DNA from: Pseudo-nitzschia pungens
Taxonomy: Eukaryota; Bacillariophyta; Bacillariophyceae; Bacillariales; Bacillariaceae
Reading direction: 5' to 3'
NCBI GenBank assembly: GCA_037355855.1
Contig: CM074769.1
Location: 1,426,001 to 1,490,000 of the forward strand
DNA length: 64,000 nucleotides
Shown here piece by piece: positions 1-10,568 of the stretch; position 1 is the stretch's first letter; each line of letters begins with the position of its first letter. Position numbers and translations under genes: made by a program. The notes under the pieces are model-generated. The model searched no databases. It saw only the letters and a program-made list of their open reading frames with translations, and was not told the origin of the DNA.

Positions 1-849
1 CACCGGATGTGGACGGTAGTTGGTGATTGGTTTTCTGTTCTTCGCGATGATCAATGCGGTGATATGACTATTTGTACGAGTATCGTGAGTTCTTCACTTC
101 AGTTTGTGACGAGGAACATTTGAAACGCCTCAAGCAGCAACTAATCTGCCACTACATAGGTGATGAATCATATTCGTAAATGTATACACCAATTTCCAAT
201 TACGCCGTAAGTAGACCAAAGGCTTATATATTCTTTTTACCGAGTAACCGTTATACTCAATCACGAACGGTTGGGTAAGATTAATTAGGAACAATAGGCA
301 CTACTGATTTACGTTGACGGTCAAATTTGGTGCACTTCTCCATCGGATTCTTTCCTTGCTGGACGTCATGACATCATGTTCTCATTGGAGGTGTACCGTA
401 CTAACTGCTTCGTAACTACTGTACTACGTAGTAACTTACCAGTTCGTACCACTGTCAGTGATACAATCACGAAAAAATTATGAGTAAGGTTAACCAAGTA
501 AGGTTATCAGTACTCGTACAAGGACTTCGTAGTACCAATTGTGAGTGAAACGAATCTGTCCCCCTTTTTCTTGTTGTTTACCATTATTTTCATCATTATT
601 GTTGTCCACTTTTGATGTCATTTTGCATTGAATCTGAACAGATTCTTTCTAACATGGTGTTTATTCCTAGTATGATTGTTGTTATGTGCATAGTATGATG
701 TGTTTGGAGCGTAAAATTTCATGATAAGTACTACCAGCACCAGCATGTGGACCATGTTAGCAAAACACCGGTCTAAATGATGATGTTTGTTTGTGAATTA
801 TACTACCCCACAGGTCACTTATGCTGGTTGTGTTGATTATTCACCTCCC
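1..849. other. Intergenic DNA, no gene seen
   Basis: AT-rich non-coding DNA with many stop codons in all frames. It carries two copies of the dispersed octamer TAAGGTTA (485 and 499) and several variants of the tract GTACTACGTAGTAA. I see no supportable gene. Confidence 0.6.
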
Positions 850-964
850 TATCCAAGATGCTAAGGTCCCTGTGCTAAGGTCCCTGTGTAGAGAAATGTA
901 CTGGGGCTACAGGTCTTAGCCTCCAGTGATTGTTTACAACAAGATGCTAGGCTGTGTGCTAGTA

Positions 965-1111
965 AGCAGCAGGGTTCTTAGCAGCAGGGTTCTTAGCAGC
1001 AGGGTTAGCAGCAGGGTTAGCAACAGGGTTAGCAACACGGTGAACAACAGGGTGAACAACAGGGTGAGCAACAGGGTGAGCAACAGGGTGGTGAGCAACA
1101 GGGTGAGCAAC
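965..1111 (+). repeat. 12-bp tandem array in the left arm
   Basis: About ten head-to-tail copies of a 12-base unit close to AGCAACAGGGTG, with early copies reading AGCAGCAGGGTT and two carrying an extra TCTT. The array lies inside the left inverted arm of the foldback element. Subterminal tandem repeats of this kind are typical of foldback transposons. Confidence 0.85.
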
Positions 1112-1433
1112 AGGTTTATTCCAAGGTGCTATGGGGTGCTAGTAACAGCAAAGACACCTGGGTTCTTCTGTAGGATTTGCACCAGTTACAGACACCCAGG
1201 AGTCTCAATGGCGAATCTTGTTGAAAGAAACAAAAATTGTCTATTTAATGCCAACAAGCGCATCTACTTATTTTTTTGTGCGCGTTGTGACACATGTTTG
1301 ATTACACGTGTCGACATTGAAATTTTTATGCTGTTGCGGGTGCTATAGTACCTGGGCCCGTACAACTGGTACAAATCGTACGCAAGGACCCTGGTGGTAT
1401 CCTGGAGTTAGCACCCCATAGCACCTTGTAATA

Positions 1434-1527
1434 AGCCTGTTGCTAAGCCTGTACCGTATGCTAAGCCTGTACCGTATGCTAAGCCTGTACCGTATGCTAA
1501 GCCTGTTGCTAAGCCTGTTGCTAAGCA
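1434..1527 (-). repeat. 12/18-bp tandem array in the right arm
   Basis: Copies of GCTAAGCCTGTT (12 bases) surround three copies of the 18-base unit GCTAAGCCTGTACCGTAT. The 12-base unit is the inverted counterpart of the left-arm array. The 18-base version occurs only on this side, so the two arms have diverged by separate tandem expansion. Confidence 0.85.
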
Positions 1528-1669
1528 TTTAGCACACAGCTTCTAGCACTCAGCTTAGCACCTGGTAGGTAGCTACCGGATGCTACTACTACTGCATGTA
1601 GCCCCAGTACACTTCCCTACATCGGAGCCTTAGCACAGAGCCTTAGCACAGTCCATAGCATCTTGGATA

Positions 1670-2484
1670 TCTTCATATTTTGTTAGTACTACTAGTTGTG
1701 CCACGCATAGTTAATTTTTTTTTCAGATTTGAATGCAGTTTTTGTACTGGAGTGCGCATCGAGGCGCACCCCTTCTATTATCACCCCTGTCCAGGACAAG
1801 TTTGTGTCGGAAACTGGAAAGTGGGAGACGCGAAGTTGTGTCGGATGATCAACGTATCTCAAGGGGGGTGATCACTATCCGATCGAATCCAATTTTTCGG
1901 GTCATTTGGGGAGTCAGCCATAATTACCTTTGGAGTCTCTTAACGTCGCGCACTTTTTTGGTCACAGATGGAACGTGACCCGCAAGACCAAAATCTATTT
2001 TGTTGTTGTTGTGAGAACCGAAAACGGATCCCGGACAGACTTGTAAAACCTGCCGGCAATTATTTCCAGAATGGAGAGGCGTGGCACCCGTGTTGAATCT
2101 TAACCTGTGGGTAACAATTATTATTGTCTACTTATGCCTCGGAAGCGAGGAAGAGAAAAGTCTTCCTCGCCAAGGAGAGAATACTTCTGGCGCCCTCGCT
2201 CATTTATTCATGCCCCATGATCGCGCTATCGCTGAACGTGTTTTCTGTATCGCGGAAACTGTGTCACACAGAGCCAACTGCAGATGGGAAAATTTCAGTA
2301 TGAGCTGTAGAGAAGAATAGAGAAGCAACGTGGGTGCTCTAACGCACTTAGTGTCAAAACTTGCTTCCAAGACAAGGTCTCATTCCATTGAAAACGATTT
2401 CAAAGACAACCCCGCGTTACAGTCATATTAAATTTTCACACACCTTTTTCAATCGCAACGAGAGCAGAGCAATCCAAACTCAAG
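1670..2484. other. Upstream region of the secreted Gln/Tyr-rich protein gene
   Basis: No gene recognised. A perfect 9-bp hairpin (arms 2145-2153 and 2162-2170, GCGAGGAAG/CTTCCTCGC, 8-base loop) lies about 320 bases before the next start codon. The short open frames here lack coding features and are not annotated. Confidence 0.5.
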
Positions 2485-4455
2485 ATGAAATTTTCGTGTG
2501 GAATATTCTCTCTTCTCCTCGCAGGTGGTATCGCCGCATCTGATGGCATGACCATCCGTGGCGGAAGCAAACATGCGAACAAGCTACTGGCCGCTTCTCG
2601 CCGACTAGAAGAAAATCGAAACTACAACTACCGGCAATATAACAACTACAACGGATACGACCAGTATGCCGGTATGAATGACGAAGAGAGATCCCTGTAT
2701 TTCTTGAGAGATTATTCTATCAAGTTATTAAGTTGTATCCAAGGAGAGCAAGTGGTCAACTACGAGGGGGGCGAGACGGAAGGCAGCACTGTCATCTTCC
2801 GTCTTTGTCCTGCCGATTCTTGCTCTGCTGATTCTGTGCTTGGTTGCAACGACGGATACGGTGACTACATTGTCGGTGTGAACACTTTCCTCAAAGCCTA
2901 TGTGGACAGTCAGGAAGACAACGAGAATGGCAAGTCAATGATTGCATACAATCAATACGAACAAGAATTCGACGCGTCTGAATATGTTGAATGCAAAGAG
3001 TACGAAATACAAGAAATGAATGAAGAGCAGCAACAACAGAACCAACAGTATCAATACGGAAACGGAAACAAGAACCAATACTACCAGAACGGGCAGTATG
3101 GGCAGTATCAGCAGTATGGGCAGTATCAGCAGTATCAACAGCAAAACGGAAACGGGTATCAAGGTGGACAAAACTATTACGATGGAGTGAACAACTACTA
3201 CCAGAAAGCAAAATTCTTCATTGGTCCAGGATGTACCGACGACGGAACTGGAGTGGCGCTCCAGTTGTACCAGGATCAGCAGTGTAGCTACCAAGCGAGT
3301 GTCGATTTCACTGACATTTCACCTGGATGGCGCGCTCTGCCATTCTCGGAAGGCGATCTTGTCGAGGTCAACTGCATGCCTTGCTATAGCGTAAACGCAG
3401 ATTACGAAATGGAACTCAGCAAAATGTGCCAAGAAGACTATGCTAGCGCTGCAGCAAGTTGCGAGCAGAAAATGAAGGACACCAACTACTACCATTATGC
3501 GGTGAACAACGGCTGCAATTACGTTGAGAATCTTCTCGCTAAGACTCTTGGCGATCTCGACTCATATTATATTGAATCCACCGAAAAAGAAAGCGAAAGC
3601 GAAAGCGAGGTCGAAAGCGAGGTCGAAAGCGAAAGTGCCTACAGTTCAAACTTCACTGCAAACTTCACTTCATGGGACGGAATTAAAGATACCATCAGCC
3701 ATGCTGCCCAGAATGGTGCCCAGAAAGCGAAGACTCGCTTTATGGACACACTGAGCACTCGAGAGGCCCGACTCTTCATTGCCGCTATGGTTATTTTCTC
3801 CATCTCTGTCTGCGTTGGTGCCACCCTCATTGGATGTTTCTGTGTCAAGAAGCAAAGACAACGCCGAAGACTCAAGGAACCCACACTTCTCGAGGAGGAC
3901 GACGAAGAGGACGAGGACGAGCAGCCTGAGCGTCGCTCTTCGGTTGTTTCCATGGTTCGGTCCGCTACCAGCAGTTTCAAGGATTCCGTCAAGGCCGCGA
4001 TTTCCAGGTCCAACACGAAAGAAGATGACCAAACTGCCATATCTGAGTACAAAGACATGGGTGAAGAATCTGGTGCAGTAGTAAGCATGGACTCTTACCC
4101 TTCTCCCGAGGCTGTTCCTTCAGGAGCTGCCTCCGTTAAGTCTGCCTTGTCCGCAGCCGCTGCCTCCGTCAAGTCCTCCTTAACCGTAGCCGCTGCCTCT
4201 GTCAAGTCTACCTTGACCGTTGAGGCTGTTGAGCCCACTGCCGAAGAATCCCAGGACGAAGTTGCAGAAGACGAGGTCGTCTTTGAAGATGAAGCCGCAT
4301 CCACAGCCGAAGCCGAACCTCCCACTGCGGTAGCCGTAGCAACAACAACTACCCCAGAGGAGAGCACAACAACCGCGAAGAAAGAATTTAGTTTCTTCTC
4401 GAAAATGGACAGGCATCTGAAGCGGAAATTCAGCAAGAAAACCCAGTCGAAGTAA
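2485..4455 (+). CDS. Secreted, single-pass membrane protein with Gln/Tyr/Asn-rich segment (unknown function)
   Basis: 656 residues in one exon. It starts with a signal peptide (MKFSCGIFSLLLAGGIAAS). A Cys-containing region follows (about 85-165, including CPADSC and LGCNDGYGDY), then a low-complexity stretch of Gln, Tyr and Asn (about 175-235) built on repeated QYGQYQQY units. A second Cys-rich part (about 240-360) begins FFIGPGC and continues in a pattern I associate with a diatom-specific secreted family. A Glu/Ser acidic spacer precedes one membrane helix (about 430-454) and a basic stop-transfer KKQRQRRR. The cytoplasmic tail is acidic and contains three AASVKS repeats (about 548-580). 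The topology is type I. A surface or biosilica-associated role is possible, but the sequence does not show it. Confidence 0.85.
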   Translation: MKFSCGIFSLLLAGGIAASDGMTIRGGSKHANKLLAASRRLEENRNYNYRQYNNYNGYDQYAGMNDEERSLYFLRDYSIKLLSCIQGEQVVNYEGGETEGSTVIFRLCPADSCSADSVLGCNDGYGDYIVGVNTFLKAYVDSQEDNENGKSMIAYNQYEQEFDASEYVECKEYEIQEMNEEQQQQNQQYQYGNGNKNQYYQNGQYGQYQQYGQYQQYQQQNGNGYQGGQNYYDGVNNYYQKAKFFIGPGCTDDGTGVALQLYQDQQCSYQASVDFTDISPGWRALPFSEGDLVEVNCMPCYSVNADYEMELSKMCQEDYASAAASCEQKMKDTNYYHYAVNNGCNYVENLLAKTLGDLDSYYIESTEKESESESEVESEVESESAYSSNFTANFTSWDGIKDTISHAAQNGAQKAKTRFMDTLSTREARLFIAAMVIFSISVCVGATLIGCFCVKKQRQRRRLKEPTLLEEDDEEDEDEQPERRSSVVSMVRSATSSFKDSVKAAISRSNTKEDDQTAISEYKDMGEESGAVVSMDSYPSPEAVPSGAASVKSALSAAAASVKSSLTVAAASVKSTLTVEAVEPTAEESQDEVAEDEVVFEDEAASTAEAEPPTAVAVATTTTPEESTTTAKKEFSFFSKMDRHLKRKFSKKTQSK

Positions 4456-4987
4456 ACTCCGGTTCTCTTTCGTCCAAACGAAGTAGAGGTCTACTTCGAT
4501 GCTTTATATACATGTGCTCGAGTTCGAAACAAACAAATGAAGAGAAAATTAATTGTGAATTAGTAACAAATGCCTCGGTGAAACAAATAATCATAACTAA
4601 ATAACTAAAATGGGATAGCAACCATGTGTTCACATAGCGCGACCATAGAAAAACAGTGTCCTCTTCATACAAGTAAATGTCATCGAGGTCGATTGAAGGA
4701 GGTCCAATGTCGGAGTTCCAGTCTATTATTAGGTAATGTGCAATTGCAAACGGAGTTTCTATCGAATAAATCAAATAATGATCATTTTCCAAAATGCTCG
4801 TTTTTGAAGACGCGGTGTTGCAACGTTTAAAATTGTGACGATGATGTATCAGTGTCATGTTAGTTGTTAGTAGTACTTGTGTTCGTCGCTTTTTGATGAC
4901 CGACAAAACGTACTCTGTTTCGTCTCTTCGATTTTTGTACTTGCTTGTTGCGCGGCGAATGAATCGCTGTGTTTGAACAACTGTGTC
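4456..4987. other. 3' flank of the secreted protein gene
   Basis: AT-rich non-coding DNA containing AATTAATT tracts. A 158-codon open frame runs antisense here from 4906 into the gene's 3' end, but its composition looks random and it is not annotated. Confidence 0.5.
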
Positions 4988-5410
4988 TCAATCGTATCTT
5001 CTGCGTTTGGATGTTTTTTTTGAATGATGGTCCGGTGGCAGCGATGGACCGTGGTTGTGGCATCCGGCAAAGGGACCGTGCAACCGGATCGGAGATGATG
5101 GCACCGAAGACCGGGCAGTAACATGCTGAACGGAGACCTTTGTTCGCTTGGTGCTGCGTTCTGTGCTGCCATCGAGATCGAGGGAATCGCTCCTTCTCTT
5201 GTGCTCTTCTTCAACCACCATCGGAGACGGCAACGACGAGGCTGATGCTTGGGTCTCGCACGAAGCAGATGGTTGAATGCTGTAATAGCCAGAATGATAC
5301 GTCATCTCGGCGGTTTGGTAGTTCTCGGTTGTCGCCGTAAGGAACCGTGGTGATGTATATGTTTTCGATGCGGCAACCAATAAGCGACGATGATCGATGG
5401 AGGCGTGCAT
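4988..5410 (-). CDS. Possible small basic Ser-rich protein (hypothetical)
   Basis: 140-codon open frame with no recognised domain. It holds two basic clusters that could act as nuclear signals (KRTKVS near residue 90 and KKTSKRRRYD at the C-terminus) and a Ser/acidic stretch RRSDSLDLDGS. G+C content is higher than in the flanks, which favours coding. Nothing else supports it, and it could be chance. Confidence 0.3.
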   Translation of the reverse strand: MHASIDHRRLLVAASKTYTSPRFLTATTENYQTAEMTYHSGYYSIQPSASCETQASASSLPSPMVVEEEHKRRSDSLDLDGSTERSTKRTKVSVQHVTARSSVPSSPIRLHGPFAGCHNHGPSLPPDHHSKKTSKRRRYD

Positions 5411-6538
5411 AGGTTTTATCTAACTACGAAGCACTTGTATTTTGTTTGTTGTTGAACCGAAGTGCGTCGTTTTTATGGTACTTGTACTCGTTTGTTCAGA
5501 ATGAATACTGTTGTTTTGAATGGTGGTGTCATCCCTCGCATTCTCTGAAAACCAAAGCGAGAACGACAAAACCAGGAACAGTTCGCGAAAAATGAGGGGA
5601 GGCACCCGACGCCGTGATTGGAAGCGCAACCCACCTTAGCGAATTGGATCGTGGCTTTCCAGTCGTGCGTCGCCAATGAGCCCGGCGAGCCAGTAAAACC
5701 AAGCGATCGCCTCACCATCGTCTCACTATTTCCCGGCATCGGTTGTGTTTCACGGGGCTCGATGCCGCCAAACGTATTTTTTCCAAAACCGCCGGTAGTG
5801 GGTAAGGTTTACCGTACGGTGGTATTATTCAATCAATCAATCTCAATCAATCCATAGCAGCACGATAATGCTCATTGTCTTCGTTCAATCGTGAAATCGC
5901 TAATTTGTTCAAGTCGAAATTAATTAATCAATCGCGGTTTGGCATTGAATGTCATGTTTCTCTAATTAATATCGAACTCAGCCATTCTATATCGCCAAAC
6001 TTTCAGATAGCAGACAATGCAACATAGGAAGAAGCATTTAAGTTACGAGACACGTTGAAGTCGATGCATTGGATTGAATGAATGAATCGAATCAAGAATG
6101 CAATTCTTGATCAGATGCAGTCAAAATTCATTAAACGAATCGGCCACACTAAAGGCGCAATCACCAGGGAACAGGGTGCTAATTTCATATTACTGATAAG
6201 AAGTAGTGTATAGTAGTAGTACTAACGGTAGATTCATTCAGGGACGTGTTCAATGCCACGATGGAAGCACCGAAGTCCGATCCAAAAATGGAATTTACAA
6301 TGAACCAAAGATTGATTGATACCGCTGAGAGATATAGGTCTGTCGCTATTACTGCTGTGCAGAGAGTTGAAAACGAAGCGAAGTACGTTCGCGCAGTACC
6401 GTAGGTATGTTTTGGTGAGATATTTGTGTTTTCATTTCAGTTATGCATTACTACTTTGTAGAGATATATGATTTCTACCGTTCATCGTCACATTACACTA
6501 CTAACACTTTTGACACCCATTCAAACGATGCTGCCGCG
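5411..6538. other. Intergenic DNA, no gene seen
   Basis: Several short frames are open, including 88 codons on the minus strand at 5473-5739, but none has a domain, a signal peptide or coding-like composition. The stretch 5860-6440 is AT-rich. Confidence 0.5.
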
Positions 6539-7039
6539 TCACAGCCACGAAATTGTCAAATTGTAGTCCGGTTTGAAAGCGTTCCCTGTAGCACCCAGAT
6601 GCAATCGCTTGTACGAATTCATGTGGTGGCCTTGGTGGATCTTGACCTTCTTTCGTTTGTTGCGAAAGGAGGAGAAATGCTGGTCGTCGTCATCAGTCCG
6701 CTCGATAATTAGCTTTCGTTTTGGAATCCCAATCGATCGTATGAAAAATCTGGCGCCGTTGTTGCTGGTTTTGTTGTCGTTGTCGTTGTCGTTGTTGTCG
6801 TAGTTGTCGTCGTAGTTGTCGTCGTTGCAGTTTTTGTCGTCCTCCGCCCCTTCGTCGAACGAGAACGTTCGATCGAGATCTCCTATCTCGGCCATGGGAG
6901 AATCTTCGTCGGTGGCATTATTTCGCAGCGTCCTCGCCCCCGGTCTCTGCAACCTTGTCCTCTTGATTCGGAAAATTTTTCTCCTGCTCAAATGAGAGTT
7001 TGTGCTGCTGCTTCCGACCATTTCGTTATTGTTCAACAT
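6539..7039 (-). CDS. Small Asp/Asn-rich protein (hypothetical)
   Basis: 166-codon frame. The N-terminal third is basic (RRKIFRIKRTRLQRPGARTL). The middle is an Asp/Asn run built from GAC/AAC triplets (about 70-95), and the C-terminal half is Lys/Arg-rich (RNKRKKVKIH). No family is recognised. The charged, disordered make-up would suit a nuclear protein. The GTTGTCGTC triplet repeat at about 6760-6835 on the plus strand encodes the Asp/Asn run and could itself keep the frame open, so confidence is modest. Confidence 0.4.
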   Translation of the reverse strand: MLNNNEMVGSSSTNSHLSRRKIFRIKRTRLQRPGARTLRNNATDEDSPMAEIGDLDRTFSFDEGAEDDKNCNDDNYDDNYDNNDNDNDNKTSNNGARFFIRSIGIPKRKLIIERTDDDDQHFSSFRNKRKKVKIHQGHHMNSYKRLHLGATGNAFKPDYNLTISWL

Positions 7040-7988
7040 GATACCGTGGATTCTTCAATTTGATCAAACAAAGAGAATGAATCCAAAAGGTCTATTGTCT
7101 GCCTAGAGTGCTGAAGAGTGCTTTGAATCTGATTTATGACAACTCTCTGCTGCTCTTCCGTCTCCTTTGGTTCGGTTTCATGACAAACATTCATGTTCAA
7201 ACATAGGATACATTGCAGTATTCACGATCGGAGTATCATGTTTCTGCGTCGACTTAGGTTGGGTTTCAGGGCAAGTTCAGAAATTCTCAATCTGGTCTGT
7301 AAATTACGTACGGTAATCTTAACACGATCGGAGTGCATAAATTGCTACTCGTGGAAGATTCCGGGTTTCAGTCGTGCTATGACCCCTACTTGCCGATAGC
7401 GACTCGAAATCGTAACTTATGAAAAGTAACCTTACCAGAAAAGCTTACTGATACGGTAATCTTACGGCCAAAACCACATTCACTTGTAAATAACGAAGTA
7501 ACCTTAACTTACTCGTACTTCGTAATTGGCTTGAGTGAGAGAGAAAAAAATTGATTTTGGATACCGGGTGGGATCTAAGCAAAACATAGGCCCAACCACA
7601 ATATCAATGAATGAATATCAAAATAAATAATACTTCGTCATGGATTAATGCACATTGATCTGCCTCCACGTTTTCTTCTCAAAATTGCAATAAACGTTCT
7701 CGAAGAGTTTGATGGGGAAAGATACTAGTGCGAAAAGGTATATAGGTCTAGTTTTTTTTTAATACATTATTAATGTCATTCTATGATCAGCTACTACCGA
7801 TTCCCCACAACGAAGTGGTTCAGTCGGTATGTCAGACAAGTGCCGAGCGGTTCCGAACGGGGGTGAAAAGTTGTCTTCCCAAGCAATGCTTTCGTCCCCT
7901 TCTCCACCGATGCACTTGGTTTCATGTCCATTGCTGTTTACGCGTTATTTGGTAAACCATGTTATTGCGTTTGTTGCCTTGTGGTTGC
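7040..7988. other. Intergenic DNA, no gene seen
   Basis: Contains the dispersed octamer TAACCTTA at 7427 and 7499 and related tracts (CTTACTCGTACTTCGTAA). The last 200 bases are the probable 3' region of the minus-strand gene that begins at 9639. Confidence 0.5.
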
Positions 7989-9639
7989 TTAGTCCGAAGC
8001 GGATCCGTTAGCTTCGGCGAACTCGGGGATCGTCGACTTGGGGACGATTTCTTCGGGCATTTGAGAAGAATGGTGGTGAGCAATCTTCCATTCACCGTTT
8101 TCGAAGGTGTAAACGAACGAGTAGCGGGCCTTGACCTTGTCGCCAGTTGCTCCCATTGTGAATTCGTAGATACCGTCATCCATGGCCCAGTTGTGTCCGA
8201 CGGTGACGTAAGATTCGAGGATCTCTCCTTGTGGTTCCTTCTTACAGAAATCAACGAAGTAGGACATGATGGAGTCGTAGTCAGTTCGGGGAACGTCGGA
8301 AACGGTAGGCAAGAGGCAAGGAGCGGTCTCGACAGAGTAACGAGCGGCAACCTGGGCAGGGTCGAGTGTAGCCAAAGCATCGTTCCACAATTTGAAGAGT
8401 CCTCGGACTTCCTCGTTGCTGATGGAAGCAGGTCCGGGGACAATTTCTTCGGGCATTTGAGAAGAGTGGTGGTGAGCGATCTTCCATTGTCCGGCTTCGT
8501 ACGTGTATACGAAGGAGTATCGGGCCTTAACCTTGGCACCGGTGGCACCCATGGTGAATTCATAAATACCAACATCTTGCGCCCAGTTGGTTCCGATGGT
8601 GACGAAGGATTCCAAGATTTTACCTTGGGGTTCCTTGAGCAAGAAGGAATCAAAGTAATCCTTGATGCTGTCGAAGTCATCCCGAGGGACATCGGAAACA
8701 GTGGGCAACAAAACTCCCTTGGAGGCGTATCTGTTGGCGACAAGGGCGGAATCACCGGTGGCCAAGGCATCGTTCCAGAGGTGGAAGAGTCCCTGGACTT
8801 CTTCCTTGGTGATGGAAGTGGCGATGTCAATTCCTTCAGGCATTACACTGGAATGGTGGTGGGCAATCTTCCAGATGCCATCCTCCATGACGTAGGTGTA
8901 GGTGTATCGACCCTTTACCTTGGCACCACCCTCGGCACCCATGGTGAATTCGTAGATACTACAATAATTTTACAACAATCGTGTCGTTTGAGTTTGGAAA
9001 GGGAAAAATCGTACAGGAGAACGAAGTAGAAAAAGTGGGTGAGTTGATCATAAGCTTTCTCCCGAAAAGTCTCAGCGACAAAGTGTAACATCCAAGTCGC
9101 GAAATTTCTACTCACCCGGCATCCTGGGCCCATCCGTTTCCGATACGGATGTTTCCGTCAAGAATTTCACCCTGCGGTTGCTTCTTGAGGAATCCATCAA
9201 AGTAGTCCTTGATGCTAGCGTAGTCGGTGCGAGGAGTGTCGCTGACGGTAGGCAACAAGACGGCTCCGGACTTGGTAGCGTATCGACTGGCAACCAATCG
9301 GGAATCTCCGGTAGCCAAAGCGTTGTTCCACAAACTGAAAAGGGCTCGGACTTCCTTCTCGGTGATATCTTCCGCAGATGTCGCCGTGCGGGTTTCATCC
9401 ACAAAGAAAGGTGCTGTTTCTGCAGGTGGGGCAACCGGTTCGGGAGCCTTCACCTTTTGAACGGCAACCTTGCGAACGGCGGGCTTCCTTCGAACCGGAA
9501 CGAAATCAAAGGACATGGAATCGTTCTCGGAAAGAGCGGTGGTTGACGGCGCGAACGCAAAGCTGCGAGGCGCGGGGGCGAAGGCCCCAGCCGAAGCGGC
9601 AAAGACGACCAAAGAGAGGGCAGAGGTTCCGAACTTCAT
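7989..9639 (-). CDS. Plastid-directed protein with three tandem NTF2-like (SgcJ/EcaC, DUF4440-type) domains
   Basis: Two exons, 9639-9116 and 8958-7989, joined over a 157-bp GT-AG intron (donor GTGAGT, acceptor TTGTAG) to give 497 residues. The N-terminus is a signal peptide ending in AGAFAPAP, the ASAFAP-type plastid motif. After a Pro/Ala/Lys linker come three homologous units at about 92-216, 224-348 and 353-487. Each has the order E(V)xxLFxLWN-ALAT, LLPTVSD-P, W-(x)IYEFTMGA and WKIAHHHSS-MPE. The IAHHHSS signature and overall order match the SgcJ/EcaC branch of the NTF2-like fold, where such domains bind small molecules or form dimers. Units 2 and 3 are the most alike at DNA level, suggesting a recent internal duplication. 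The intron splits only unit 1. Ligand or reaction is unknown. Confidence 0.88.
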
Positions 9640-10568
9640 CTTAGAATGCTAGTCTAGATTTCTTTGTGAGGGACAGAGCGAATGAAATCAACTGTCACTA
9701 GAGTGATTAAAGCAGCTGAGACGTTATTCGCCGATTTGTTCGTCGTGGATGCGATGACTTCAGATCGACGAACTACACATACGTAAGACGTCGACAGGTC
9801 GTCGATCATCGATCCAGATTTCATGGGTTTCTCGTTGCACCCGTTCTCGTAACGTTAATGCGCTTTTCTCGTACATTGAATGTCTGTAGGTGAGAAGGTA
9901 AGGCCTTATTTGCTCGTAACCTTGCTCATTGTTACTTGCAGTTCGGGTTTATCCTACAGAAATTACGTGTAGAAACGTACTGGAAGCTTCGATTCCCAGA
10001 ACAAGTACGATCTCGGCTGACGTCACTGTGTGAATGGTAATTATGAAAAACAACGCTTCATCGTCCAATGAAAAAAAAAGAGTGCTTTCGTGGTTCCTTC
10101 AAGAAGTATGAAGATTCTCGGCAGATGAATGCGCATCTGGCACAACTTCCTGCCAAGTTCAGCAAATAAGGCCAAATAATGATGAATGATCCATAAGATC
10201 TTACCGTACGATCAAGGTTATCATAGTTGGCTTGCAGTTGTCAACCATCAACAGCTCGTTCACGCGCCAAACTCGAAGATATCATGCACACGGCACGCGT
10301 GCAGACAACAGAGGTTTCACGCCAAACCTGAAATTTGCCAAATTTATGGAATCATTATTCGATATCAAGCAACAAACAACAGAGCAGCACGCCAGTGTAT
10401 CAAGCAATAACACCTGATGGCGCCATACGATCATCAAGCAGGAAACAACATCATTCTCAAACTCTCACGGGCAAGATTCGAACGCCGAATGGGTTGAAGC
10501 ATAAGCATTCTTTGAAGAAAAATATGCGAATGAATCCGCTGATGGAGTGAATCCCGGCATGGACAACC
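9640..10568. other. Intergenic DNA upstream of the triple-NTF2 gene
   Basis: The first 200 bases should include the promoter of the minus-strand gene starting at 9639. No other gene is seen. Frames of 60-75 codons around 10186-10550 look random. Confidence 0.5.

Larger units (their letters stand above)
850..1669. mobile_element. Foldback/MITE-like element with long terminal inverted repeats
   Basis: The sequence reading right from about 850 matches the reverse complement reading left from about 1669. Both ends begin TATCCAAGATGCTA, both reach TGTACTGGGGCTACA about 60 bases in, and both contain GGTGCTATGGGGTGCTA and ATTTG(C/T)ACCAGTT further inward. The imperfect arms run about 850-1200 and 1346-1669, leaving a loop of about 145 bases. 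A TA dinucleotide sits at each outer edge, which would fit a TA target duplication, but that is inference. No transposase is encoded, so the element is non-autonomous. The open frames inside it are translations of the repeats, not genes. Confidence 0.75.

Noticed and set aside
926..1528. Two short frames with Ser-Arg-Val or Leu-Ser-Asn-Arg repeats
   Set aside because: Translations of the tandem arrays of the foldback element.
4430..4906. 158-codon minus frame past the first gene
   Set aside because: Overlaps the 3' end of a better-supported gene, low-complexity random composition, no homologue recognised.
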